Shown here in pieces: positions 50,123-63,400 of a DNA stretch of 64,000 bases. The position numbers and the translations under genes were made by a program. The notes below the pieces were generated by a model. The model saw only the letters and a list, made by a program, of their open reading frames with translations, searched no databases and was not told the DNA's origin. Each line of letters starts with the position of its first letter. Within the stretch, counting starts at the first letter, position 1. Source of the DNA: Trogon surrucura (taxonomy: Eukaryota; Chordata; Aves; Trogoniformes; Trogonidae); the NCBI GenBank assembly GCA_020746105.1, contig CM036628.1, positions 6,520,001 to 6,584,000 of the forward strand. The letters run 5' to 3'.

Positions 50123-50492
50123 ATCATAGAACCACAGAATGTTGGGGGTTGGAAGGGACCTCTAGAGATCATCTAGTCCAACTCCCCTGCCAGAGCAGGG
50201 TCACCCAGGGCAGCCACACAGGAACACGTCCAGGCAGGTTTTGAATGTCTCCAAAGAAGGAGACCCCACAACCCCTCTGGGCAGCCTGTGCCAGGGCTCT
50301 GTCACCCTGACAGGAAGGAAATTTCTCCTCATGTTGAGGTGGAACTTCCTATGTTCCAGCTTACACCCATTATTTCTTGTTCTGTTGCTGGGCACCACTG
50401 AGAAGAGACTGTCTCCTTCCCCTTGACACCCACCCCTCAGATATTTCTAAACATTCATAAAATCCCCTCTCAGCCAAGGGTGAACAGCCCCA
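50123..50492 (-). mobile_element. CR1 LINE 3' fragment
   Basis: The left edge shows atcatagaaccacagaatg (the 3' tail complement), followed by ggttggaagggacctctaga and catctagtccaactcccctg. The minus strand keeps the ORF2 end: [20 protein letters not shown], then [12 protein letters not shown] and [15 protein letters not shown]. Toward the right it degrades, and the part corresponding to the Leu-rich ORF2 segment is shortened to tcagccaagggtgaacagcc before unique sequence resumes. It is about 370 bp long and antisense to AFF2. It resembles the 6.77 kb copy but is shorter and more diverged. Confidence 0.93.
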
Positions 50493-53110
50493 GTATGTGT
50501 CTATACAGGCACCTATGGGCCACGGGTACCTATGGACATGTGTACAAGTGTACGTAAAGGACCTTTGGTATAGGACTTAAACAACCTTTAAAGAAACAAA
50601 AAACCCAAACCTGCTGTTATTCTCAGTAAAACTCCTGAGCAGTTTCCACACTGCCACCTGCTACAGTCTCTACTTCTGAACCTTCCTTCCCATTGTTTCT
50701 CCTCAGACTATTTCTGGCCAACTACTAAATCAGCCAGCACCAATTCAATTAGTTCTAAAAATCCATTACAACATAAGGCCTAAACTGCCTGCCCATATTC
50801 ATTTCTCGGAGAAATCCATTCATATTTATATTTTAATACCTTAAGTCTAGCATGTGAAAGCACTCAAATCCCCAGTAGAAATCCAGGAAAAAGCCTGCTT
50901 ACAGGCAATTATAGACAATGTTCTTTAGCCCCTGATCCTCCTAGTCTGTCCACTTAGGCCTCTGCACAGGTGCAGCGTTCGATTAATGGGATCAGTTTAT
51001 TGCACCAGAAATAAAGTCCCTCTAAAAAGTCACAAAAAAACCCCAAATACCATCGATTCTGCAGGTTGGGCCACATGGTAGAGTCTGTACAGACATGCAG
51101 TACTCAGTACGTGTATGCTGCTGTTGGGTTCCAGTGGGCTTTATTTAGGGGGGCTGTGTTTCCTCAGCAGAATGTGAACTCTAGAAATGTTGCGAAGGAT
51201 TATTTTACTCTTACAAGTTAAAGGTTAGTGTTGGAAACGGATTATAGAACTGCCGCTTTTAAACTGTTTGCAAAGAAACGCACATATTAAATCCTTTTTG
51301 ATGATATCGCATTAATCCCTAAATACTGATTTTTATGTAAATTTTGACTCTTGCAAAGCTCTGACAATTCAGCTATCCCCATGTGGTTTTATCAGAGCTC
51401 AATTGCTCCTTTAGATCTTTTTTCCTTTTTGCAGTACCTTTTGCTTTATTCCAAAGTCATCGCGGCAGCTGGAAGATGTAGTACTTTAGACATAAAATAA
51501 TAAGTCTATTTAATATTTTACCTTTATTTTCTGAATTTGTTCCTCTGACACATCTTGTTAGATGTATTTTTATCAGTCCAAAGGATACCCACAGTAGGGC
51601 TATTTTTATTTCTAGGGAAATGATGCATGATAACTACTGGCAGGGCCCAAAATAGTAAATCAGTCCTGTTCCAACCGCAGAATGTATTAAAAGTCTGTAG
51701 CCTGTGGTAATAAGTTATAATTTAGTTGACTAGCAGTTTGTTTGGACTTAAAACTGTACAAATGAGTCACATTGGCTAAGTCCTGAAATATAAAATAGTT
51801 TGTGCTTTATTAAGGTTTTCAGCTACCACCACAACAGGTACCTAGAGAGAACACACATTTTTCAAATGGGTGCAATTCATTTTTATAGCGAAATGCTTCC
51901 GACTTGATTGTATAATTTATAGTAGATGGTTAAATTACCACACGTCCTGCGTAGCGCACAGTGTTTGCTTACAAGACAATGAGATGAACAGACTCCGAGA
52001 GCTCATTCATCTAATCTCTTACAAATCTGAGCACGCACCATCAATACCAATCACCGCTGGCTGCATCCAGCCACGAGGCGCCCCTCAGCTGCCAAGCCAG
52101 GGAGGTTGCTCAGGAGCCATCAAAGAACTTCAGGCAGCTAGAGAAACCTTCTCTTTTGGGTACTTTTATTTACAGAGGCATATCTATGCCAGGTGAAAAA
52201 AGCTACTCATGCATTTCTGTAAAATTTACCAGGAGGAAAAAAAATAAGTATTTTCACCAGGTAACTTTTGTTTGTTTTTTTCAAACATGATTTTTTAGGC
52301 CTTCATTGTGATACACTTTGTCAAGATTAATTTTAGGTCATTTTTTAACACTGAGAAAAAGTGAAGTCTTGAGCAAAACAAAACTTCTTTAGTCCTGATT
52401 CCTTCTTTTCACGGAAAGAAAAATTAGTTAAGGTCAATACTTTTTTTTTTCCAGTTCTAGCACGGAACTGTTGTTGATCAAAGGAATACCCATTCTCTCC
52501 TCCTTCATGCTGTGGTTTTGATAATTACAGATTTTATGTTTGTCTTTCTGGTTATTATTTTAAATTTTAAATTACCTAGCGTTTATTCAAACAATTATTC
52601 TAAGTGTTTGCTTTGGGCATTGTATTAAGTAACAGCTGTTTTCTTACTACCTGTGATCTTTTTTAAATGAATGCATTAAAAATGTCCTTCTGAGCAATTA
52701 AAATATTGCAACCGAGCAACGGATGCAAAATTGAAGAGAAGACCTGATCCTGATGTAATTGGGGGTACTTGTTCTGCTGACTTTCACTACAGCTGACTAA
52801 ATCCAGTATCGGAACCAGCCTTAGGATCTCATACCTGTGAATTACACTGTTATGCCATTTTTGTGCTGCTGGGTGACAAATAACAAGGTCAGAACTTCAA
52901 GTCATGTATATGACCATATAGTTTGTTTAGGTTTTAGCATGTGCCAGATAGTCTCCAAATGAAAATCCCTGCCTTGGAGAGCCTGGTAAGAGGCAGTGGA
53001 TAAAGCTACCCGGCAGTGGGATTTAACTGAGGCTGTCAACAGTATCTTTGAAATCTGTAGGTCTGTGTCTGCTCTCTTTTGGACTGTAGAACTCCACTGG
53101 CATTTCTCCC

Positions 53111-53192
53111 AATCATAGAATCATAGAATGGCCTAGGCTGGAAGGGACCTCAGAGATCATTTAATCCAACCTCCCTGTCATGGCCAGGGACA
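53111..53192 (-). mobile_element. CR1 LINE 3' terminal fragment (short)
   Basis: The + strand shows aatcatagaatcatagaatg (two tail units), then gcctaggctggaagggacct, cagagatcatttaatccaac and ctccctgtcatggccaggga, after which the match is lost. This is the 3' end of a CR1 in minus orientation, truncated after about 80 bp. Confidence 0.9.
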
Positions 53193-54060
53193 ATTTTACC
53201 TCTTTCTGGCTTGCAGCCTCATGGTAATACATCTAGTAGGTTTCCTCAGCCTTGCAGGCTCATGAAAATAAGGCAGAGGAAAGGTGGTCCTCCTTTTATA
53301 CAACCAAAAAAAAAGGGCCTGTCGTACAGCAAACAGTCCTTTACTTTGGCAGTGAGTAATGAAATAAAAGAAACACGGGTGCCTTTCAGGATTTTTTCTT
53401 TTAAATACAAATATAAAAAAAATAATGATCTTGTGTTAAGTGAGAGAAGTAGAAAAAAAAAATCCAGTCATTTAGGATCGATGAATGCAAAAGAAAGGCA
53501 AAAGCTAGATAATGTCTCAGGAAATAACACTGCTACAAGGTTAATTTTGCCTAGTACAACATTTCCTAGTATTGAATTGCCTGATATACTCCCTCAGGGA
53601 TTGCTCCTGCGCTTGCAATAATCGAGGCTGATTTTATTGGAAAATCACCTCTGGATGAGAGACATACTCTAGAGAGAACTTTGCATGGGTACAAATAGGT
53701 TTTTGGTGCCAGTGCCATGTTGGCCAGGCCAGCACAGTTATAGTTCCCAATCTGTCTGTGCATTCAAGCAGCAAATTCATTAGCAACCCTTCTGGCAGGA
53801 TAGAAAAATAGACATATTAGGGAAATTTACTTTGAATTGTTTTCAGGATTTGTTGGATAACAGTTCAGTAATCAAATCGTGCCTCCTAACAAGAGCATTA
53901 AATATTTTTATTAATAGTGGCAGGGAAGCGGCAGATATTCCTTTAAGTGCAGAACACTTTACCGTAACGCTATGTGACTCACAGAGATCATGGATGAAAG
54001 AAGAGATTAGCATAGTTGGAGCGGGGGTGCTTGTAACGTCGGAGCTGATTTTTGTTTCGT

Positions 54061-54360
54061 GTTGTGTACCGAGGCTGCGTCGCGTCGCGTAACTCTCCCG
54101 TCACAGCCGTAGTGTATGCTCAGGCATCGGCTCATCCATCAGACCCTGCCAGTTTGCTGGCTCTTTAATTGTAGAAGTGGACCCTATCTTGACAGCGCTG
54201 TGCTCCCGCTGACGATGGGACCTAAGTTCAGATACACGCGGCGGCTTCCAGGCCCTGTCAAGTGGAAACTGAGCATATTGTAAACAGAGCGCGTTTTGCC
54301 TCCAGCTGGGAGGAGGGACACGTGGAGCGCCCGCGTACGAGGGCCCTCCGCTGACCTTGG
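54061..54360. promoter_or_regulatory. CpG-island-like block inside the AFF2 intron
   Basis: By hand count these 300 bp contain about 176 G+C (59%) and 23 CpG dinucleotides, against roughly 26 expected from base composition (observed/expected about 0.9). That passes the classical thresholds (at least 200 bp, GC above 50%, ratio above 0.6). The densest part is tgcgtcgcgtcgcgtaac at about 54076. CpGs continue slightly on either side, from about 54021 to 54412. The surrounding intron is A/T-rich and CpG-poor. Unmethylated intragenic islands often mark alternative or noncoding promoters. No TATA box or clear first exon was identified. A 150-codon open frame on the minus strand (54636-54184) overlaps it but has no recognisable domain and is probably a by-product of composition. 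Confidence 0.5.
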
Positions 54361-56752
54361 AGCGACTTTGAGTGTGGGGAGGCTGGAGGAGTGCTGGGAA
54401 AAGGCTGATTCGGAGAGACAGATGAGTGAGGAAGAAAAATCAAGGAGATTGGCACAAGGACGGTGGAAAAACATCTTTCTAAAGAAAGCAGGAAAAAAAT
54501 TTTCACTCAAGGCCAACACCGAGCCCTTATAATCAGGCTTGTCTGGCCACACACCAACAGTAGCGAGAGAAAAGAATACTGAATGTGGCTTGCAGGCTAA
54601 GGTCAGTGCAAAAGCTGGGGAAAAAAAAAAGAGCACGGACTGAATTTCTTGAAGAATAAATTACATTAAGATCCAGGAACTGACGGGGTTAAAAATTAGG
54701 ATTGTAAAAAATAATCTGTACACTCTGTTTCCTAATTCCTGTTGTCTTCATGATTGTTTCACTGTGAGGAGGAGAGCCACCCTTGGTATCAATCATAGTA
54801 AGCTATTTAGACACAGAAATAAGTGGCATATGGCTTAACACTTTTGGGTCTAGCAATCAAGTAGCAACCTTCTGCAATACAACTGTAGTTCAGTTCCCAA
54901 CGGGCTTCACTTTGATGATTAGATGTATTGAGTTCTCTGTGTCATTCAAAGACAGCAGAATTTCATACGGGTTGGTGTTAGCTTCCTCTCACTTCATTTC
55001 AATTTTCAATAACCAGTGTCATCACATGTAACGGTTTCTTCGTAATGGAACTTCGTGTCGCATCAGATTTGTCTTTCAAGTGAAAGAGTGCTGTGAAAAG
55101 TCTTCTGAAATACTGATCTCTGGGAAAATTCTTACCACAGCGAAAACAGGGAGAGATTATTTATTTATTTCTCCTAAAGATGCTTTAGGTGCCCAATCCC
55201 CAGATCGTTCAGGAATACTCAGGAGAAAAGCTTTAGTATTGCATTCAGGGATGGCATTAGCATTCTTCACAGGATTTACCCCAGGTGCTTACTGAAGTCA
55301 TTGTTGTGCTAGTAAATAGAAAATATTTGTTTGGTCATATTTGAGACCAAAACTCTGATATGTAAAACCAAGTTCTGTGTAAGTGGAGTTATACCAGAGG
55401 AGAATTTGGATTGTCCTCTTTATTCTCTACTATTCAGGTATTAACTGATCCCTCCGTATTTCAGCATTCATCCATGTTAAATACTACAGGGAGCTGTTAA
55501 ACACTACAGTGCTTTGCTGACACCGAACTGCTCCTTTCCTGTGCTTGCCTTCTCCCCATCGGCTCAGCCCCTGTCCCTGGGCAGTGGAGGGATGTCTGCG
55601 GAGGCAGGTGGAGGGAACCAAGTGCTTTGCCCACTGAAGGACAAAGACATGGGCCCTCCTGGAGGTCAGGGTATAGGGAAGGGAAGGGAGAAACTCCAAA
55701 GAATAAACAGCCCAGAATGTGCATCACAGGGAGCATAAGCCTGCAAGTCAAGCGTCTGCCAGTTCTGTCAGGGTTATTTCTGGAGAAATCTGGTCTCTTG
55801 GAGAATCTTTTACCCATTCCCGTGCTTGAAGTTATATCCTCCCCAATGGGCTGTGAGCTCAGTACACTCTTTGGTGCTCCTTCTCCCTAACATTTCCAGA
55901 TTGGAGGAACTCTTTGAAGCTCCACCCGCAACACACAACCTGTATATTGAGATTCACCTGGCAGCTTACCGTACAGAACCTCCTACACGTACGAATTGTG
56001 CCAGATAGCATAATAGCATAATAGCACAAGCAGTGTTTTTAAAAAGTAAATCCTGGGTCACACATTCACAGTGAAGCACTTGCTGTAGTTCACAATTAGT
56101 CTTAATGTGCTCTAAGAGGAGCAACTGCAGACAAGTGTCTCACAGCTTTTTAAGCCCAGCCTTTATCAAAAAGCAAGGATGATACGGCTGACTGTATCAC
56201 ATATCCAAGACTGCCCATCCCATAGTTTTATTTCTTGGCAATTTCCTACAATTTTGTGAAATATTTTTTTAATGTGACAAAGTCACTTCAATTACACAGT
56301 CATTATAAGTTTTGCCAAGGTTGACTATGGATCGTTTTGTGTTCATTAGAGCACAAAATTAGAATTTTCATTGCAGCAACTGTAAACAGTATTGGCTCAA
56401 AGGACTGAAGCTTTTTTCTCTCCATAAAATCTTGGATAAGCTGCAACTGAGGACTTCTATGGTTTTTGGACAGATTTTATTTTTTTTAATCTACCTTCTG
56501 GATTGTTAGATTTTTTTCTTCTTCTTCCTATTTGTTTAACTGAATAACCAGTTCCCTTCAAAATGATGACATTGTCACTATGTGCACGAACAAGCAGGTA
56601 CAGTCAGTGTGCTTCTAAGGCTGTGAATATATTATTTCTTCAACTTCTTATATGTTATAGCTCGGTGCTTGTCACTTTAGACCCAGTCAGTGTTGGAAAA
56701 GCCATAAATGATCTTCAGGAAATAACTGTTTCAGTAAATACTTCATCGCCTG

Positions 56753-56816
56753 CTTAAGTCCCACTAAGCCCCATTAAGCTTTCACTTAAGTAGTCTTAGA
56801 GTTTATCACTTAAGTA
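56753..56816. promoter_or_regulatory. Cluster of three CTTAAGT cores (NKX2-like)
   Basis: CTTAAGT occurs at 56753, 56785 and 56809, and the last two sit in identical TCACTTAAGTA strings 24 bp apart. CACTTAA resembles NKX2-class homeodomain sites. It could equally be a small decayed duplication. Confidence 0.3.
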
Positions 56817-59662
56817 ATAATTAAAGTTTCTACTTAATATTCTCATGAATTTATGGATATATATGATTGAGTTTGCTTGTTGTGCTGATGTAAATATAAA
56901 GAAATTACATCAAAATTAATCAATTTATATATGCAAAAGAATTAACCAAATAGGAAATAAATCCAGCACAGAGTGTTTCAAGCGATGGATAAAAATCAGA
57001 AGTGTTTCCGATAAAGTCCAGGCTTTCAAAAGTTGTCTGGAACAGATAAAGAACAGGACTATCTCTTCTTGCCTATACTTAGAAAAATAAGAGCCAGAAA
57101 AGCATCTTGGAGAGAAGGAGATGACATTTTTTTGCTCAATTTTTATAGTAATTAATTTAGGTTAATTTGACCTTCTTACTGCTGATTTTGCTCACTGGAA
57201 ACAATAGTGGGAGACAGCCTAGTAGAAAATATAACCAGAATGTCTCATTTGCTGTGGTTTTGGGCTGAAGGTGAGCCGAAGCTGCTCTACCTTCCTTCTC
57301 TGTCTCTTAGGATTAGGGAGTTTGTGCTGCTCCTCACTTGTGCTTCACTTGGAGGAATTTCCAGGCTTTATTTTTAACCTAATGCGTATTTACAGGAAGG
57401 AGAGATGACAGACAGTCTTAAAAAAGTAGGAAAGAACTTCAGCAGACATCCCTGTTGGGAGCTTGCACAGCAGCAATCCTCAACCTTGCTCCTACAAATC
57501 CGTGGAGTGTGTGCATCTCCTGGCATGTGGCATGGTTGTGTCTTGCCAATGGGATGCCCAGTCCTTACCAATTTCTGGGTTTTTTTAGATATAATATGCC
57601 ATGATATAGTCATTCAGGATAAGATATGTCAGCAAATGCACCAGCAGGCTTTATCAGCTTATACCTCTTAGCAAAACCTGGAGCTACAGTGAACAGGGAC
57701 AGCAGACATACAGGAAAGGCATATCTCTTCCTCTTAAAGAAATGTGTTTAACAAGATTATGTACTGTGTGCATTCCAAATTTGCAATTAGCACCCCATGA
57801 ACACACAATGAAATTATCCTAGTGGCAGATAATGCGCTAGATATATGTAGTTAGACTTTCATAGATTAAACATACTATTAGATACGCGGTAGCACAGCTA
57901 TAGTAATACATTTTATAGAAATCAATGTAATCTGAATGGCATGAGAGCTCATTGAAATACAGTTCTCTTATTAAACCTGTGAAGTATGTATGTTTGTGAA
58001 TGCATGTGCATGCGTGCAGGAATGCAAATTACTAAGTGGAAAGATTAGCAAATTGTGGATTGTGGAAGTCTTACTGCATATAGCAGGAAATTTTCCTTCA
58101 AAGCACTTACAAAGGTTTGATTCTGCAACTTTATTCTCAACCCTATAATTTTACACTAGCTGGCATAAATTAGCAAGCTAGAAGTCTAAATATATGTGTG
58201 TCTTGCATGCCTCTCAAAAGAAATAAGGCAGATGCACATGGTGAAACAGGAGTAGTATGTGTGAAATATCTATGCTTTTCTGCACATAGGTTACATTTAA
58301 GTCGGGGAAAGGAAAGAAAAATCCTTCAGCTGCAATTTATCTGTGTTGTTTGTAGTCTGGAGTTCTCTAAATATATTTCTTTTTAACTTTCAGTCTGTAA
58401 AGAAACTGGCAACGCCAAGCATTCCTTCTTTACCAAATGTGATAATTTCTGAATCCAGACAGTGGCTTACTTGCATTAATGTGCTCAGTGGTCTGGTGGA
58501 AATCAGTAACATGATGAGGCGCAGTGAAAGGGGAAGGCGGCCCTTCCACATTTATTTATTCTGGATAAATGGTGCCCATTAATCTATCAGGAAAATATGG
58601 AATTAGCAGGGAAGAAACCACAGTTGCAAATTTGGCAGTTGCTAGTATGCACAGATGGTCTTTCAATGTTTTAAGATTTTCCAGTCTTTTGATACTGATA
58701 CCAGCATTGAAAAGTAGCCCGTGTGTTGCTAATATTTATCTAGAATAGCTATAGAAAAATAATATTGTATATTTTGGATTGTTCAATCTCCTCTCAGCAT
58801 ATTTGCATAAAGTTTTTTAATCTTCAAGATAAACTTTTTATGTGCTCTCTGTCTTTGGTTATTTTAAAAAACGTAATTGGAGTATGATTTCCTAAAATAA
58901 GAGAGACAGCCAGTATATCCAGACAAAGGCACTCGGAAGAAAGAGCCATGTGAATTTTGTTGAAGGAAGTTCAGCCTAAGTTTGGAGATTGGTAGACTGA
59001 ATTACTTTCCTTCTTTGTGAAGTGATGTTCTCAAAACCAGGATGTTGAGTCCCTCCTTGACAGAGTGATGTTTATTCTTACTCTGCTGACGAGGACTCAT
59101 TTTCAGTCACTGTAGCTTCACTGAAGCTGGGAATCTGACCCTGGCAATGTCTCCATTCAGTGTTTCAGGGCATGAAGTCAAGAGGGAAGGATCATATCAT
59201 CTGCTTAATTTGCTTTGGGAATGTTTGGTTGAGTCTTTAAAGACCTTGTTGAAATATTTCACAGAGGAAATCACAGAATAATGCTTGCCAACTCTACTTC
59301 AAGTTTATTCTCAGCTGACCCAGAGGATACAGTACCTTAATGACTGTTCTGAAATGTGCCTTCTGCAGTGCTGTAGTTGTGTACATAACCCGCATGTGCA
59401 CAGGACAAAGACAACTTTGACAACAAAGAGCTCAAGGTGCTTTGTATTAAAAATCAATAAAAACTGCTGGGGAGAAAGTAATTTAAGAAAAAATAAATCT
59501 TCGTGCATTACAAATTTTAATCTGGTGAAAAAGGATCTCAGATGCAAAAGCAAGTAGAGAGGTTTAAATGTGAGACAGAAACACTGTGTGCTGCTCTCTC
59601 CAGTGTATCCAGGTGCATAGGTCTCATTGATACAGATCTGTATGAAGACAGATAGACATATG

Positions 59663-59679
59663 GACAGACAGACAGACAG
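59663..59679 (+). repeat. (GACA)4 microsatellite
   Basis: Four perfect GACA units follow imperfect gata/gaca units from about 59646. Confidence 0.85.
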
Positions 59680-60094
59680 GGCTATCTAGATACAGGTGGG
59701 CCAATTGTATAGGGCATATAGTTAATGCTTCTAAGGCTTTTCTGATTTTAAATAATACAAGGCAAATGAACTATGTCTTGCCTATATCTACCAACGAGAG
59801 AAACATTTATGAAGAATTAAATATTAGGTGCCAACAAGAAAATGTTCTAGTTGCTGTTCAACAGAAGTCTTCCTCAGCTTCTGCATGGATACCACAGAAC
59901 AGACCGAGAAGTACCAGGTGCTTCAGACAGCAGTTCCCATCTTTGATATCGTGTAGCACCTCAGAAGCAGAACTTGGTTTTGTTTTACAAGCAGGGGTGC
60001 AAAATGTAGAGCTTTATTTCCCAGCTTGCCAACAACCATCTTGGGTGAACAGATACTTTAGCTGAAGTCATACCTGTCATATAGGGCAGAAGAA

Positions 60095-60480
60095 TTAGAC
60101 CGTATATTTTGCAAGCTACACTTCTGTTTATTCATCCCAAGAGAATGGTTGCCTTTTCTGCGACTGCCTGATACTATTGACTGGTGCTCAGTGTGTAATC
60201 CTTTATAACCATCTCATCTTTTTCTAAAAACCTACTTCACTGCTCATACTCTATCTTGTGTTTTTTGCCGTTGAATTTTCCTGATAAACTGCAGTACCTT
60301 GTGCTTTTCCACATCAAATTTTACTTTTTTTCTTCAGATCCTATCTCCACTTTGTAAGGATCATTTTGCATTCTGACCCATTCTCCAGAGTACTTGCACA
60401 CCTTCTCACCTAGGTGTTATTGCTAACTGAACAAGCGTGCTCCCCGTTCTCTCATCCAGACTGTTAATGGTATTCTAAAA
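60095..60480 (-). mobile_element. Ancient CR1/L3-like LINE relic, RT C-terminal region
   Basis: A long diverged match to the part of CR1/L3 ORF2 upstream of the 3' end, in minus orientation. Landmarks occur in the expected order on the + strand: acttctgtttattcatccca, gttgccttttctgcgactgc, ttgactggtgctcagtgtgt, a block around accttgtgcttttccacatc (the 'measured distance' corresponding to the usual caggaccttgcacttgtcc), ttgcattctgaccca, ctccagagtacttgcacacc, and tcatccagactgttaatggt. No frame is open. The age suggests insertion before bird diversification. Confidence 0.62.
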
Positions 60481-63400
60481 TGTGCATGTCTATTGTATAG
60501 GTACTGTGACAGTAGTTAGGCTTTAGTCTTAAAAGATATTTCTTGCCAGATACATAATAAAAATGAGATATAACACTGATGATAATTTGGGTGATTTATG
60601 TGATCGATAATGGATAGCTTACCAGAATGAATCAGCCCTTTAAAATCTTGAAATGGCTGCACATCTTGCAGGATTTCATATGGAAGTCTGAAGATCCTGG
60701 AAGGTATGAAGTTTTCAGCTTTCTTGCACATATGTGGAAGCTACAAAAATGCCCAAACAATTCATTTCACCAGCAATTAAAAGCTCTGCAGTTCTGACTG
60801 TCTATTTGCTAACCCACCACGTACGAATCTCATGAAATACTGCCGGTTGTCAATGTTCTTGCAGCGCTGGCGCTTCTTCAGTTTTGCGTGTTCCTCTTTT
60901 GTCGTGAAAACTGTACTGAGGAAAATCCCAAATTTCTTTCTTGTCTACGTGACATTTAAAAGAGTAGTGCAGATCCTACACAACTGAGGGACAGAGATGC
61001 AAAAAAAATGGAAGTGGCTGGAAGCAGAGAGAAAAAAGTCAAGACATGGGGCTAGACTTAGAAATGAGCATGCAAGATTGGTGTTGTGTAAACAAAAGCC
61101 GACCCTGGTCATTTCTAACTCGTGTTATCTTCACTTATTCCAGATACTGCTAGAGGAATTTCTTCATTTGTTTAATATCAACAAGCAATTCATCTAGGCT
61201 TCACTCAGCAGTCATATACAATCATATCATCACTCATGCACATAATCCAAAATTCATCCACGCACTTCAAGAATAAAACCGTGCATCTAATGACATAGGG
61301 AGAGGGTTGTTCCAGATATATACTCTAGCGTGTGTACCCCAGCTTCTCTTTTTTTCTTTTTATTATTGTTTTTAAACATGTTATTGTGCCACAATCAAAT
61401 GGTCTTTTAGCCTTTTAATCACTGCTCGGAAAGTCTTGGTTGTAGAGTAGAGGATTCCCAACTCTGTCGTGTGTCCTCCACTGCAGTGAATTTCTCGGTT
61501 CCTCTCCCTAATTTGCCCAGGAACAGGTGTATAAAGACCTGAATACCACCACCTTTCCAGAAACTGTCTCAGACCCTCACTCTCCTACTTTTGCACCCTC
61601 CTACAGGAGCTGACTAGCATTTGGGAAGCACCAGCACTTGGGTATATATATATGGTGCTGTTCATATTTATAGAATTTGCTTCGTTCAATCTTCCAAACA
61701 AAATGTCCTGGAACTGAGCTTCTGAGCTCTGCCAGGTCATTCCCCTGCTCTTTGGGTGTCCCTCACTGCATTTGTGCATACCTGATTGTTATATTTTGCT
61801 TTGACTGTGTTACCTAGGTCTGTCTCTAAATTTTTTAATATATGCCAGAGAAAAGGCAGAGCCAAGGGCTTGTGGTTTGGCCCAATAGAATATTAAGTGT
61901 CATTGTCCACATAAAAGCATTTCTGACTCATTTTTATGCTGTAACTCCATCAAAGATTATTTTTCCTTGGCCCATAACCATTGTGCAATGATCAGTCCTT
62001 TAAAGAAAAGTGCGTATCTCCAACACTGAAGCTCAAAGTAGTTAGTTTTGTTGTCAACTTTCTAGTGTACCCAGGAGAAAATCTATCCTCTGCCATCCTC
62101 GCAAGTGAGAACTCAGGGAACAATCTCACATCCATTTTTCCATTTAGGTTCCCAAGTGCCTTTGTGTATTTGCTCTGACCTTATGTTTGGGTAGTAGCAG
62201 TCATCTTCTCCATTTTTTTCCTGTGACCATAATTCAGTGTAATGGAAACTTTCCAAGACAATTACAAACACAGTCCATATAGCAACCTGCACTCAAATAT
62301 TCAGTGTAAAACAGTAACCTTCTTTGAAGAGGCAAACCTCATCAAGAAGATGGGATTATTGAAAGTTCTGAATCTATTCTTCATAGGCTTTACACTTTGT
62401 TCATATACTAGACTGCATCTTAAATATAAACCTATCATCAGGTTTAGCAAATCAATACCGTAAGAGTGTGAAATGGTCCCCAGAAATCTCCAGAATGCCA
62501 TTTCACAGTAAAAGCAATTGAAAAAGAAGCTGCAGTGGAATATCTTATGAGATAGCCATTTAGATCACAAAAGGATCATAAAAGTCAGAAGCAGTTTGTT
62601 TGAAGCAAGGTTCATAATATAACCATACAGAGCTTGCTGGGAAGAAAGAGGAAAATTGCAAACCAATTTGTGGTTACAGCTTTTTCTGTCAATTCCACAG
62701 GGATTTAAAACTTGTAAAAGGTGGAACTTCTGCCATCTTACATTGCTCAACTAGAAAGAGATAGCTATAATCATAGTAGCTAAACAAACACCCGTTATTG
62801 AAAGGCAATATAGTCTTCATTAACTTCAAAGCAATTAGCACTTCTTTGGTTCATTTACGACTGAGCAAGGTGGTGTCAGGCAGTGGCATTTGTCAGTAAT
62901 AATCTGAGCATCTTTTAAGGTTTACCTTCCTATATTCTCGTAGTATTTGGTCAGTGAAGTTTTGATGCTTTCTCTTTATGCTCGATAAAGGCACTAATGA
63001 AAGTATTAAAAGGAATGTTTCTGTGAGCAAATGCCACCTGAGCATGCCACCTTGCTTCAAACATTTTGTGTCACATAGCAACATGTTTCGTAGAAGATTA
63101 TTGTGTTCCAGGGCAGAGTAAGAAGAACAGAGCATTCCGGAGGAAGTTGTATGTCATAAAGCAAAAAAACCCCACCCTAAATAAATAAATCATTTCATTT
63201 TGTCACGCCATTCAATTCTACAAGTGTCTTGTACACAGTCTTTGAATTAATGTGTAATCTTCGTTCTTCAGTAAGAGCTAACAGATGCGCTGGCTAACTA
63301 GAATGGCTCAGGTCAGATTTAAACTAATCCCTCCAATGGTTAGAAATTTAATTAGGTTACAGTTACAAGTCCTCTAATATTTTAAGAAAAAAAAATATTT

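Noticed and set aside
53211-53621. 136-codon open frame on the + strand
   Set aside because: Lys/Ser-rich translation of an A-rich stretch just after a CR1 end, with no recognisable domain.
54184-54636. 150-codon open frame on the minus strand
   Set aside because: It overlaps the CpG-dense block, matches no domain I know and is Ser/Pro/Leu-rich as composition predicts. It is treated as a by-product.
58393-58582. Possible exon after a tttcag acceptor (reading SVKKLATPSIPS)
   Set aside because: A slight LATP resemblance to the next AFF2 segment is not followed by the expected Ser/Asp-rich tract, and no donor in the right phase was seen.
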